Positions 20,421 through 29,443 of a DNA stretch of 46,845 bases are shown piece after piece. The position numbers and the translations under genes were made by a program. The stretch's first letter is position 1; every line of letters begins with the position of its first letter. A model generated the notes under the pieces. The model did no database searches and was not told where the DNA came from. It saw only the letters and a list, made by a program, of their open reading frames with translations. The DNA is from Candidatus Thiodiazotropha sp. (ex Epidulcina cf. delphinae) (lineage in GTDB: Bacteria; Pseudomonadota; Gammaproteobacteria; Chromatiales; Chromatiaceae), in assembly GCA_025656505.1 (NCBI GenBank), contig JAHXHR010000005.1, positions 9,024 through 55,868 on the forward strand, in the 5' to 3' direction.

Positions 20421-21218
20421 ATGGGCGTCACGATAAAAACAGCGGAAGAGATCAAAAAAATGCGCGTCGCCGGGAGACTGGCCGCGGAGGTGCTGGAAGT
20501 GGTCGCAGCACATATCCAATCCGGTGTCACCACCCTGGAGCTTGATCGCATTTGTCACGATCACATCGTAAATGTGCAAAAAGCCATACCCGCGCCGCTC
20601 AATTACAGGGGCTTTCCAAAATCGATCTGCACCTCGGTCAATCAGGTCGTCTGCCATGGCATTCCCGGGGAGAAGAAGCTGAAAAAAGGGGATATCATCA
20701 ATATCGACATCACGGTCATAAAGGATGATTATCATGGGGATACCAGCAAAATGTTCTGTGTCGGCCGGCCGTCGGTATTGGCAAAGCGGTTGATGGGCAT
20801 TACCCAACAGGCGTTATGGACCGGCATCAATCAGGTCAAACCCGGATGCCGGATAGGGGATATCGGACATACCATTCAGACCTTCGTCGAGGCGTATCAC
20901 TACTCCGTGGTCAGGGAGTACTGCGGGCACGGCATCGGCCGTGAATTCCACGAAGATCCCCAAGTCTTGCACTATGGGCGTCCCGGCACGGGCATTGAGC
21001 TGCTTCCAGGCATGTGCTTTACCATTGAACCGATGGTGAATGCCGGCAAGCAACACGTTAAGCTCAAGCCCGACGGCTGGACAGTGGTGACCAAGGATCG
21101 TAGTCTCTCCGCCCAGTACGAACACACCATCCTTGTCACCGAGGTGGGTTCTGAAGTACTCACCATACGTGACGAAGAGCATGAGCGAATCGCCAAGTCG
21201 AATAACCCTTTAACCTAG
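20421..21218 (+). CDS. map: Type I methionine aminopeptidase
   Basis: MetAP removes the initiator Met from nascent proteins. The 265-residue pita-bread protein has the metal ligands in INIDITVIKDDYHGDTSKMF (two Asp), GHGIGREFHEDP (His), FTIEPMV (Glu) and YEHTILVT (Glu). It is divergent from rpsB, the common arrangement. No strong SD precedes the ATG. The last codon and the TAG stop (21216-21218) lie inside the left arm of the inverted-repeat element that follows, so the element sets the C terminus. Confidence 0.96.
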   Translation: MGVTIKTAEEIKKMRVAGRLAAEVLEVVAAHIQSGVTTLELDRICHDHIVNVQKAIPAPLNYRGFPKSICTSVNQVVCHGIPGEKKLKKGDIINIDITVIKDDYHGDTSKMFCVGRPSVLAKRLMGITQQALWTGINQVKPGCRIGDIGHTIQTFVEAYHYSVVREYCGHGIGREFHEDPQVLHYGRPGTGIELLPGMCFTIEPMVNAGKQHVKLKPDGWTVVTKDRSLSAQYEHTILVTEVGSEVLTIRDEEHERIAKSNNPLT

Positions 21219-21489
21219 AATCCTCAGTTGACCGCTATGTACTGTACTAAATCGCTTTGAAAACATGAGCTTTATCAGGTTTGATAGTATTCACCTATTA
21301 GGTGAGTAGCGCTACACCGTGAGCAGCACGCTTGTGGCGGCGCATGGCTGTGTTACAACCCCTTGCAATAGAACACTATTCCGCGTCGTTGTGCGCCGTG
21401 CAGGGATGCACAAGTGTCGCAAGCACAGGGATGTGCAGGAGCGACCCTTGCCCTGCACCGTCACAGTGTTCAACTGAGGATTCTAGGTT
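21212..21489. mobile_element. MITE-like element with perfect 20-bp terminal inverted repeats
   Basis: The sequence AACCTAGAATCCTCAGTTGA at 21212-21231 recurs as its exact reverse complement at 21470-21489. The 278-bp unit has no credible gene. If the arm is read as starting at ACCTAG, both sides are flanked by TTA, a possible short target duplication. Inside, GTGCAGGG (21398-21405) and CCCTGCAC (21451-21458) form a second inverted pair around related GCACAGGGATGTGC-like copies. Non-autonomous transposition is inferred from structure; no transposase is nearby. It separates map from glnD. Confidence 0.7.
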
Positions 21490-21490
21490 T

Positions 21491-24124
21491 ATGATCGACT
21501 ATTCTGCCTTGAATCAGGCATTTGCCCCCGACGCCTCTCCCATACAACCGTGTAAAATCTATCTCAAACACTACACCGAGGGAGTCAAGGAGCGGTTTTC
21601 CACGGGCCAGACACCCACAGGTGAACTGGTTGCGGAGCGCGCCCACCTGATTGATGAGATCCTCAAACGCGCCTGGAGGCGACATTTTCAGACGGCCACC
21701 GAGGCCGCCTTGGTGGCCGTCGGCGGCTATGGGCGGGGTGAACTGCACCCGGCCTCCGACATCGATCTCCTGGTGTTGCTCAACCATGAGGAGCAATTTG
21801 AATCATTCAAGGACCATCAGGAACGGTTCCTCACCCTGCTCTGGGATATCGGCCTCGAGGTAGGGCACAGCGTACGCACTGTTGATGACTGCATCCGCGA
21901 AGCGGAGCAGGATATCACTGTCATCACCAATCTGATCGAATCGCGCTTTCTGGCCGGCTCGCAGGCGCTGTTCGAGGAGATGCTGCTGGCCACCGGACCG
22001 AATCGCATGTGGAACAGCTACGACTTCTTCGAAGCCAAATGGGATGAACAGAGAAATCGCCACGCCAAACAGAATGGCAGCATCAGCAACCTCGAACCGA
22101 ACATCAAGGAGAGTCCGGGCGGCCTGAGGGATATCCAGATGATCGGTTGGGTGGCAAAGCGACATTTTAAGATCCACGATCTCCATGATCTGGTCAGGTA
22201 CGAGTTTCTTACCGACGCGGAATACCAAGCACTGCTAGAGGGGCAGAACCATCTCTGGCGCGTGCGTTTCGCCTTACACCTGCTGACCGGGAGACGGGAT
22301 GACCGGCTACTGTTCGATCATCAACGTACGCTTGCGTCCTATTTGGGCTATGACGCCGACTATGCCAATTTGGCCGTTGAATGTTTCATGCGCGACTACT
22401 ATCGGACCGTCATGGAATTGAGCCGGCTCAACGAAATGCTTTTGCAGCACTTCCAAGAAAACATCCTATTCAAGAACAAACTCGGCGACCCCGTGACGAT
22501 CAATCAGCGTTTTCAAAAGCGTGGCCACTTCCTGGAAGTCTCTCACGACACTGTCTTCAATCGCTATCCGACCGCCCTCCTTGAGCTGTTTCTGATCATG
22601 CAGGAAAACCCTGATATAAGGGGCGTCAGGGCCAGCACCATTCGACTGATTCGTAATCACACCTACCTGATCGATGAGAAATTCCGTCAGGACACCCGCG
22701 CACAAAGCCTGTTCATGGAAATTCTGCGTCAACCATGCGGCATCACCCACGCGCTGCGCCGTATGAATAGATACGGCGTTCTCGCAGCTTATATACCGAT
22801 ATTCGAGAACATAGTCGGACGCATGCAGTACGACCTGTTTCATGTCTTCACGGTAGATGAACACACCCTGATGGTGATCCGCAATCTGCGCAGGTTGACC
22901 GTCATGAAACATGCCGATGAGCACCCTTTCTGTTCCCGGCTGATAGGCACCCTGCCGAAAGAAGAACTCATCTATCTTGCCGCCCTGTTTCATGACATTG
23001 CCAAAGGCCGCGGAGGCAATCACTCTGAACTGGGAGCGATCGACGCATTGGATTTCTGCCGGCTGCATCATTTAAGCGAATATGACAGCCATTTGGTCAG
23101 TTGGCTTGTGCGTCATCACCTTGTAATGCCGATGACAGCGCAACGCAAGGACATCACCGATCCCAAGGTGGTACAGGAATTCGCCGCCCTGGTTGGCGAT
23201 CTAAACCGGTTGACCTATCTCTATCTACTGACTTTTTCAGACAGCAGAGCCACTAACCCGGCCGCCTGGAATTCTTGGAAGGACTCCTTACTGCGTGACC
23301 TGTTCAACGCGACCCGCTATGCGCTTTTTCGAGGGCTGGACAACCCGCTCGCACAAGAGGAGCTGATCCGGGAAAAACAGTTGGCTGCCATGCATCAGCT
23401 TCTGCAACAGCACACCCCTGAGCATGCGGTCAGGACACTATGGTCCACCTTCACTAACGAATACTTTCTCACCCACTCACCCAATGCCATCCAGCGCCAT
23501 ACCAAGGCCATTCTCAGAACCCCCAAGGAGGCATTTCCGTTGATCCAGATGCGCCAGACAGCCAAGCGCGGCGGGACCGAGGTCCTCTTCTACGGCTCAG
23601 ACCGGGATAATCTGTTCGCTGTCACCACCACCCTCCTCGATCAACTTACCTTATCGATAGTCAATGCCCGTGTAATGAGTGCTTCAGACGGGTTTTCCCT
23701 CAACTCATACCTGGTATTGGAGCAGGATGGGTCACCTGTGGAAATAGGACAGCGCAGTTACGAGATTGTTAAAACCTTGAAAGACGGCCTTTGCCAGGAA
23801 GGCGATCAAGCACTAAGGGTCAGCAGACGAATCCCCAGGCAACTTAAGCATTTCGAAACAACAACCAATATCCACTTCACCCAAGAGCCCACATTACAAC
23901 GCACAGTCATGCGCTTGGTAACCATGGATCGCCCCGGACTTCTTTCCGATGTGGGACAGGCGTTTGCAAGCTGCAATATTCGTTTACAGCACGCGAAGAT
24001 AACCACGCTAGGGGCCCAGGTTGAAGACATTTTTTTTATTACCGACAGGAATAACCGACCGATATTGGATGAAACCAGGCTTGCTTGTCTAAAAGACACC
24101 GTAGTTGCAAAAATGCCGGAATAG
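21491..24124 (+). CDS. glnD: Bifunctional PII uridylyltransferase/uridylyl-removing enzyme
   Basis: GlnD senses glutamine and modifies PII proteins, controlling nitrogen assimilation. The start is ATG 21491 (MIDYSALNQAF), giving 877 residues; upstream codons fall in the inverted-repeat element. Domains in order: nucleotidyltransferase with GGYGRGELHPASDIDL (78-93, Asp90 and Asp92), the helical linker, an HD hydrolase domain with FHDIAKGRGGNHSELGA (His501, Asp502), and two C-terminal ACT domains near 695-770 and 803-877. Its likely SD, GAGGA, is within the right arm of the element, ten bases upstream. Confidence 0.95.
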   Translation: MIDYSALNQAFAPDASPIQPCKIYLKHYTEGVKERFSTGQTPTGELVAERAHLIDEILKRAWRRHFQTATEAALVAVGGYGRGELHPASDIDLLVLLNHEEQFESFKDHQERFLTLLWDIGLEVGHSVRTVDDCIREAEQDITVITNLIESRFLAGSQALFEEMLLATGPNRMWNSYDFFEAKWDEQRNRHAKQNGSISNLEPNIKESPGGLRDIQMIGWVAKRHFKIHDLHDLVRYEFLTDAEYQALLEGQNHLWRVRFALHLLTGRRDDRLLFDHQRTLASYLGYDADYANLAVECFMRDYYRTVMELSRLNEMLLQHFQENILFKNKLGDPVTINQRFQKRGHFLEVSHDTVFNRYPTALLELFLIMQENPDIRGVRASTIRLIRNHTYLIDEKFRQDTRAQSLFMEILRQPCGITHALRRMNRYGVLAAYIPIFENIVGRMQYDLFHVFTVDEHTLMVIRNLRRLTVMKHADEHPFCSRLIGTLPKEELIYLAALFHDIAKGRGGNHSELGAIDALDFCRLHHLSEYDSHLVSWLVRHHLVMPMTAQRKDITDPKVVQEFAALVGDLNRLTYLYLLTFSDSRATNPAAWNSWKDSLLRDLFNATRYALFRGLDNPLAQEELIREKQLAAMHQLLQQHTPEHAVRTLWSTFTNEYFLTHSPNAIQRHTKAILRTPKEAFPLIQMRQTAKRGGTEVLFYGSDRDNLFAVTTTLLDQLTLSIVNARVMSASDGFSLNSYLVLEQDGSPVEIGQRSYEIVKTLKDGLCQEGDQALRVSRRIPRQLKHFETTTNIHFTQEPTLQRTVMRLVTMDRPGLLSDVGQAFASCNIRLQHAKITTLGAQVEDIFFITDRNNRPILDETRLACLKDTVVAKMPE

Positions 24125-24248
24125 GAACCGAATGCTCATTTTTCAATGGTTGCCGAGGTATCTGCTATATTGCACCTAGAACGATGCCGTTATATGTGCT
24201 ATTCATCCTATTAATTGGTTTTTTTCCATCAGTCAATGACAATTTCTT

Positions 24249-24254
24249 TATAAT
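24249..24254 (+). promoter_or_regulatory. Possible -10 box upstream of the small lipoprotein gene
   Basis: A perfect TATAAT lies 68 bp before the lipoprotein ATG in AT-rich DNA that begins right after glnD. No convincing -35 is at 16-18 bp. It is the best promoter candidate for the lipoprotein gene but could be chance in AT-rich sequence. Confidence 0.3.
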
Positions 24255-24321
24255 CGAAATTTATAACCCACTTTTGTAAATTCCAAATCCATTGTAGTTT
24301 ACATATTGATTAAACGACTTG

Positions 24322-24672
24322 ATGAAAACGCCCCCCCTACTACTTAACGTATTGCTCACCTTTATCCTGCAGGCATGCGGTGGTGGTGGTGGTGGTGGTG
24401 GTGACAATGAAACCGGCGCCTCTAAATTTGTTAGGTGGATACCACCATCGACAAGATCCGACGGTAGCTTTCTTCCACTCAGCAGCCTTGCAGGCTATCG
24501 CATCTATTACGGGAAAGTGGAAACCGATCTTCAGCGGGTTGCCGATATCGAAGATAATAGTATTAATGAATACACTTTAACCCTAGCAAATTCGGGTGAC
24601 TACTATATCGGCGTAACGGCCTATGACACATCCGGCCTTGAGAGTGAAATCTCGAACCTGGTATTAAAATAG
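24322..24672 (+). CDS. Small Gly-tract lipoprotein with a fibronectin type III-like domain
   Basis: The 116-residue product has a short signal peptide with lipobox LQAC (Cys19), so it should be lipidated and held in the outer or inner membrane. Eight Gly residues follow the Cys, encoded by eight GGT repeats. The rest looks like one Fn3-type beta-sandwich (LAGYRIYYGK, YTLTLANSGDYYIGVTAYD, SGLESEISN). The ATG at 24322 is preferred to the TTG just before it. It stands alone between glnD and the molybdenum hydroxylase genes. Small lipoproteins of this form are frequent near exosortase loci, but the role is unknown. Confidence 0.75.
   Translation: MKTPPLLLNVLLTFILQACGGGGGGGGDNETGASKFVRWIPPSTRSDGSFLPLSSLAGYRIYYGKVETDLQRVADIEDNSINEYTLTLANSGDYYIGVTAYDTSGLESEISNLVLK
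24379..24402 (+). repeat. (GGT)8 trinucleotide repeat inside the lipoprotein gene
   Basis: Eight tandem GGT units encode the poly-Gly stretch just after the lipidated Cys. Changes in copy number would lengthen or shorten the linker without shifting the frame. Confidence 0.9.
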
Positions 24673-25187
24673 GCTGTTCCCCTGGTGGAGTGAGTGGGTG
24701 GAAAAAAGCCAAACACTGTGACTCCGTTCACGAAGCTACAGGATTCATAGTCCGCAAATCAACGCAAATCCAACACCGACGGCTTCACGGTGTAGCAAAG
24801 GGGTACAGGACAGACCTGCCATCGATTGAGCTAGTGAGGTGTAACGTATAAACTCTACCTATCAGGTTCTCCTGCCCAAATGCGCCAGAACAAGGCGCGG
24901 GAACGGTGCAAAATATCCTATGCGGCCTCCTCCCGGAAACACACATATTCTCTCTTCGCAAGATGGTATAATATGTTACATAATACAATCTTCTGAATTC
25001 GTGAGTTCATGACGGAAAATCACGCAATCCATTGATTCATATAGCTATTTAAAAATATTCGGTTATAGTTAACGTACTATTACCCTTCACTTTTATCAGG
25101 TTATCTGAATCAAGAGTTTGCATAGATCATCAGTCCCGAACTCACACATTCAGGTGTTATCAATCAATGGATTAAGGTCAGATATCA
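24673..25187. other. 515-bp intergenic region without a recognisable gene
   Basis: No frame on either strand looks like a real protein. The left half is of mixed composition; the right half, from about 24950, is AT-rich and contains an extended -10 element (listed separately). No tRNA, riboswitch or terminator was recognised. It separates the lipoprotein from the iorAB pair and may include decayed repeat sequence, which could not be proven. Confidence 0.5.
24964..24972 (+). promoter_or_regulatory. Candidate extended -10 promoter for the iorAB-like genes
   Basis: TGGTATAAT is an exact extended -10 (TGnTATAAT). It lies about 215 bp upstream of the first subunit gene in the same direction. No good -35 is seen, which extended -10 promoters do not need. 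A start near 24979 would leave a leader of about 210 nt. Confidence 0.45.
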
Positions 25188-25661
25188 ATGCTGCGATTGA
25201 CTATCAACGGGGATACTCACGAATTGGATGTGGACGGGGATACTCCGCTATTGTGGGTGTTGCGAGATCATCTTTCCTTGACAGGAACAAAATTCAGTTG
25301 CGGTATCGGCGTTTGCGGTTCCTGCACTGTACTCATCGATGGCAAGCCAAGCCGCTCATGTGTGCTGGCGGCAAATCAGGCGGCAGGAAAGAAGATTGTC
25401 ACAATCGAGGGAATTTCCACCACTGATTCTCATCCTGTGCAAGTGGCCTGGGAAGAACATCAAGTCCCACAATGTGGTTACTGTCAGTCCGGGCAGATAC
25501 TATCAGCTATTGCGTTACTCAACAGCAACCCCGCACCCACGGACGAGGATATTAATAACGCCTTATCGGGTATTTTGTGCCGCTGCGGCACTTACCCAAG
25601 AGTGCGATCGGCAATAATGAGCGCCGCAGCTTATATGCTTGAAGAGGGATCTGAATCGTGA
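25188..25661 (+). CDS. Isoquinoline 1-oxidoreductase alpha-like [2Fe-2S] subunit
   Basis: Small electron-transfer subunit of a xanthine-oxidase-family molybdenum hydroxylase. The 157 residues have the plant-ferredoxin type cluster CGIGVCGSC with Cys38, 43, 46 and 58, and the second cluster CGYCQSGQ...CRCGTY with Cys96, 99, 131 and 133. All eight ligands are present. The gene overlaps the large subunit start by four bases (GTGA). It has no signal peptide; in this family it is carried across the membrane by the Tat signal of the partner. Substrate unknown. Confidence 0.88.
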   Translation: MLRLTINGDTHELDVDGDTPLLWVLRDHLSLTGTKFSCGIGVCGSCTVLIDGKPSRSCVLAANQAAGKKIVTIEGISTTDSHPVQVAWEEHQVPQCGYCQSGQILSAIALLNSNPAPTDEDINNALSGILCRCGTYPRVRSAIMSAAAYMLEEGSES

Positions 25662-27796
25662 AGAAGTTCAATCCGGACAGAAGGAAGTTTCTCAAGCTTG
25701 GGCTAGGACTGGCGGGTGGCAGCCTTATACTGGGGATAAACTGGAGTTGTAGCGCCGATCCCGATTCCGGCAGTAGAGGAAACAGTAAGGATTTTTCCCC
25801 GAACGCCTGGTTGCGTCTTGATAAGATGCAGGGTGTGACGGTTATTGTCGCAGAGTCTGAAATGGGCCAAGGTCCATTCACCCTGTTGCCCATGATGCTG
25901 GCGGATGAGTTGGAAGTCGGCTGGAAACAGGTGAAGGTCGAAAGAGCCCCCGCTACTCCGGTATATGGATATCAATTGACAGGTGGCAGCGGCAGCATTC
26001 GAAAAGGCTGGTCAACCTTAAGGGAAGCCGGCGCTGTGACAAAAGAGTTATTACTCACCGCCGGGTCGATTCACCTGGGAGTTCCTAAGGCCGACTGTAC
26101 CGCCACTGGAGGATGGATCATCCATCAACCTACAGGTGAAAGAGTCAGCTATGGCGAACTGATCGACATCGCCGCCACGCTACCTATTCCCCACATAGCG
26201 CACCTGAAAGAGCCGGATGAATTTAAGATCATCGGCACCCCCGTCCCTCGCCTGGACACCTCGGACAAAATCAGCGGACGCGCCAAGTACGGCATCGATA
26301 TACGCTTACCGGATATGCTGTATGCAACTATCACCCACTGCCCCGTTTTCGGCGGAAAACTCAAGGGTTTCGATGCTACGGCATCAAAAGCGATTAAAGG
26401 CATCGTCGATGTTTTCAGCATCAATGAAGGTGTCGTAGTCGTCGCTAAGGATACTTGGACCGCGTTCAAGGCGCGCCAAGTGTTGAAAATCGAATGGGAT
26501 TTCAGTGATCAGGAACTGCTGTCAGATGAATCCATTATTGAACATATAAAATCGGTGGATTCCGGGAAAGGAAAAGTCATACAAAACAGCGGCGAGGATA
26601 TCGGTGCTTTGTCCCAAACCCGCACGCTCGAGTCTAGCTATATATTGCCGTTTCAGGCACATGTCGCCATGGAACCAATGAACTGCACGGCAAGATACAA
26701 AGGGAATAAATTGGAAGTGTGGGCGCCTACACAATCACCTACGCAAGCTTACAATACGGCCAAGGATAACACCCGAAACATCGCCGCACGGACCCTGGAC
26801 AAGATCAAAAGCAAAGTATTCGGGTCGCATGATGAAAACGTAGAGATCAACACCACATTCCTCGGCGGTGGTTTTGGCCGTCGCCTCCAGCAGGATTACG
26901 TCGCAGAAGTCGTACAGATTGCGAAAAAGACAGGCAAACCGGTACAGCTTACATGGACACGCGATGAAGATGTGCAGCATGACTTTTACCACCCGTTTTC
27001 GATTCATGAGTTGTCGGGAAAAATAGATGCGCGCGGCATGCCCATTGGATGGAGGCAAATCGTAAAGGGATTGGGCATCAGTACCGGTAATTCCGGGCGT
27101 ATTCCTTATGAGATACCCAACAAACTTATAAAAGCCGTAAATATTGAAGGACCCATACCCACCGGACCATGGAGGTCTGTCGGGCACCACTATTACACTT
27201 TTGCTACAGAGCATTTCCTGGATGAGCTAGCCCGAGCGGGTTCACAAGATCCCCTGGAATTACGGCTGAAATTATTGGGGAGCAGCCCAAGGCTGAGAAA
27301 CGTGATAGAGGTAGTCGCCGACAAGGGGAACTGGAAAGACTATCTGACAGGGCATAGGCTACTGGGCGTCGCAGCTCGGTCTTCGTTCGGTAGCCACGTG
27401 GCGCAAATAGCGGAGATAGAACTGATAGATCGTGAATATAAAATAAGGAAAATCACCTGTGTCTTGGATTGCGGCCTAGTGATTAATCCTGATATCGCTA
27501 AAGCTCAAATGGAGGGGTCCATAGTATTTGGCTTGACTGCCGCACTGAAATCAAAAATCACCTTGAAGCAGGGCCGAGTTGAGCAAAGCAACTTTCACGA
27601 CTACCCCATATTAACCATGAGAGATACCCCCGAGATCGAGGTATTTCTTGTAAACAGCCAGGAACAGCCCGAAGGGATCGGCGAACCCGGTGTGCCAACC
27701 GTGGCGCCCGCTGTCGCCAACGCCTTGTTGAACGCAACAGGCTCACCAGTACGCAGCCTACCAATGGCAATGAGCATTTCATCAGGGCAGACTTGA
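25658..27796 (+). CDS. Isoquinoline 1-oxidoreductase beta-like molybdopterin-binding subunit, Tat-exported
   Basis: Large catalytic subunit of a molybdenum hydroxylase that should oxidise an aldehyde or N-heterocycle with water. The 712 residues begin with a Tat signal (DRRKFLKLGLGLAGG, Arg8-Arg9), so the enzyme acts in the periplasm. Motifs include MGQGPFTLLPMMLADEL, FLGGGFGRRLQQDY, GPWRSVGHH, and the catalytic Glu676 in GIGEPGVPTVAPAVANAL. The start is GTG overlapping the upstream stop. The cytochrome c partner found beside many such pairs is not here, and neither are Mo-cofactor maturation genes. The substrate is unknown; the isoquinoline name reflects family only. Confidence 0.87.
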   Translation: MKKFNPDRRKFLKLGLGLAGGSLILGINWSCSADPDSGSRGNSKDFSPNAWLRLDKMQGVTVIVAESEMGQGPFTLLPMMLADELEVGWKQVKVERAPATPVYGYQLTGGSGSIRKGWSTLREAGAVTKELLLTAGSIHLGVPKADCTATGGWIIHQPTGERVSYGELIDIAATLPIPHIAHLKEPDEFKIIGTPVPRLDTSDKISGRAKYGIDIRLPDMLYATITHCPVFGGKLKGFDATASKAIKGIVDVFSINEGVVVVAKDTWTAFKARQVLKIEWDFSDQELLSDESIIEHIKSVDSGKGKVIQNSGEDIGALSQTRTLESSYILPFQAHVAMEPMNCTARYKGNKLEVWAPTQSPTQAYNTAKDNTRNIAARTLDKIKSKVFGSHDENVEINTTFLGGGFGRRLQQDYVAEVVQIAKKTGKPVQLTWTRDEDVQHDFYHPFSIHELSGKIDARGMPIGWRQIVKGLGISTGNSGRIPYEIPNKLIKAVNIEGPIPTGPWRSVGHHYYTFATEHFLDELARAGSQDPLELRLKLLGSSPRLRNVIEVVADKGNWKDYLTGHRLLGVAARSSFGSHVAQIAEIELIDREYKIRKITCVLDCGLVINPDIAKAQMEGSIVFGLTAALKSKITLKQGRVEQSNFHDYPILTMRDTPEIEVFLVNSQEQPEGIGEPGVPTVAPAVANALLNATGSPVRSLPMAMSISSGQT

Positions 27797-27875
27797 AACT
27801 GATACTTTCTACTTTCCATTGTTATGCTGCTATGATTGACTAAAACCAAGTTACGCTTAATTTTCAGGATTGGAA

Positions 27876-28742
27876 ATGCGGCCAATACAAACAGTTAATT
27901 ATCCAAACCGATATTGGCATTTGCCGCTTGTATACTTATGCATAGCATACATGGCTACATTCTATATCTATTCAGAATGCACGCTCCATCTCCTTGAATT
28001 ATGGACGGATTGGCCGACAGGCGAGTATTCTCACGGATTATTGGTCTTATTTGTTTCAATATATTTGATATGGGAGCAAAGAAAGTCAATCACAACAGAA
28101 ATCCCTTCAACAAACTATTATGCGCTTATACTTCTAATATTTTCTCATTCCATGTGGTTTTCGGCCACACTTGTAGATGTCTTGCTTATTCAAATTCTAA
28201 GCTTATTATTTACCTTAACAGCAATATCATGGGCATTACTTGGAACACCCGTTTTTCGCCTTATATTCTATCAATTTTTTTTATTGATCTTTGCATTGCC
28301 TGTTTGGTTGCCGTTGCAATACCCTTTGCAAACCCTTACCACTCACGTAGTACACTTTTTTTTATCCGTAGCCGAGATCCCTGTTTATAAGAGTGGTTAT
28401 TTTCTAAATCTTCCAAACGGCGCGTTTGAAGTGGCTCCCGGTTGTAGCGGTTTAAGATATTTTCTAGTGGCGCTATACATTGGCTGCCTGCTTGCGTTCA
28501 TCTACTATCGATCTAATATTAAAAGAGTTATTGTTCTTGCGGTTGCCGTTTTATTAGCTGTAACAGCTAATATTTTACGGGTTTTTACCGTTGTCGTTTT
28601 CGGTTATCTTACCGACATGCAGCACCATTTAGTACACTCGCACCAGAACCTTGGATGGTTTATATTCGCAATCATCATTACACCTTTAATTTATATTGCA
28701 TCGAGATATTCAGACATGCAAAACAGGCATGACGATGCCTGA
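27876..28742 (+). CDS. xrtA: Exosortase (XrtA-like transpeptidase)
   Basis: Exosortases are membrane cysteine transpeptidases thought to cleave PEP-CTERM sorting signals and link the proteins to the cell surface or polysaccharide. The 288-residue product has about eight membrane helices, EYSHGLLVLFVSIYLIW, and the catalytic set: Cys190 in APGCSGLRY, Arg235 in ANILRVF and His256 in HSHQNLGW. The ATG at 27876 has AGGA six bases upstream; a TTG two codons earlier is less likely. The A-type call rests on FemAB-type and deacetylase neighbours as well as sequence. The EpsI part, fused in many XrtA proteins, is here a separate gene. Confidence 0.85.
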   Translation: MRPIQTVNYPNRYWHLPLVYLCIAYMATFYIYSECTLHLLELWTDWPTGEYSHGLLVLFVSIYLIWEQRKSITTEIPSTNYYALILLIFSHSMWFSATLVDVLLIQILSLLFTLTAISWALLGTPVFRLIFYQFFLLIFALPVWLPLQYPLQTLTTHVVHFFLSVAEIPVYKSGYFLNLPNGAFEVAPGCSGLRYFLVALYIGCLLAFIYYRSNIKRVIVLAVAVLLAVTANILRVFTVVVFGYLTDMQHHLVHSHQNLGWFIFAIIITPLIYIASRYSDMQNRHDDA

Positions 28743-29424
28743 CCTATCATTATTCATGCCTCTAAAGAAACATCTCTCCGGCGAAAAGTTTAAGCATATA
28801 GCTGTTCTAATAGGTATACTTTGCCTGCTCGCCGCCCCTTTATTACTAACGGTAAACGATACCGACTTAGCGGATTCACCCAACTCATCAACTAACCTAG
28901 AGTTGCCGATCATTGACGGCGACTGGTTTGGCCCCTACCCGGTAATGGATAACTGGCAACCGAAAATGATTGGTGCGGACCTAGAGGCCGTTAGAGCATA
29001 CAAGTCTAATCAATTCGCTCCCATCTCATTGTATATTGGCTATTATTTTACTGAAGCCCAGAGCAAGGAACTGATTAATATTAATAACGACATTGTTGAT
29101 GGTATCAATTGGCACCGAGCATATATCGATGAAGATATACCAAAAACAAATCGCGCACCCATTATCGAAACGGTTATTAAATCAGCGGACAACAACTTTC
29201 GTATCGTTTGGCACTGGTACAGAATAGCCGGCCGTACAACAAGCAATCATTTGTCTGCAAAGTTACTGAGGATATGGGATATCATTACAGAAAATAAAGG
29301 CAGTGCAATTGTCTCTATCTCCACCACTTACAATAACGACATAAAAGCATCGAGAGAATCATTAATGACGTTTCGTGAAGAATATGAAAACAACATCAAT
29401 GCAGTCCTAGACGATTTTCGCTAA
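28735..29424 (+). CDS. epsI: EpsI-family protein (DUF3485), exosortase partner
   Basis: EpsI-type proteins accompany or are fused to exosortases; their role in exopolysaccharide export or sorting is not settled. The 229-residue product has one N-terminal membrane helix (IAVLIGILCLLAAPLLL) and a periplasmic domain with NWQPKMIGADLEAVRAY and LYIGYYF. The ATG at 28735 overlaps the exosortase stop by eight bases and has AGG seven bases upstream; 28729 is an alternative. It is convergent with the next gene, 19 bp away. Confidence 0.8.
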   Translation: MPDLSLFMPLKKHLSGEKFKHIAVLIGILCLLAAPLLLTVNDTDLADSPNSSTNLELPIIDGDWFGPYPVMDNWQPKMIGADLEAVRAYKSNQFAPISLYIGYYFTEAQSKELININNDIVDGINWHRAYIDEDIPKTNRAPIIETVIKSADNNFRIVWHWYRIAGRTTSNHLSAKLLRIWDIITENKGSAIVSISTTYNNDIKASRESLMTFREEYENNINAVLDDFR

Positions 29425-29443
29425 GGTATATTATAAAGACCGC

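Noticed and set aside
20334-20807. 157-codon minus-strand frame opposite map
   Set aside because: Antisense shadow of map; also covers the rpsB promoter.
21332-21490. N-terminal extension of glnD
   Set aside because: Lies inside the inverted-repeat element; the homologous start is ATG 21491 with an SD-like GAGGA.
24085-24279. 64-codon plus-strand frame after glnD
   Set aside because: Overlaps the glnD end in another frame and has no SD or known motif.
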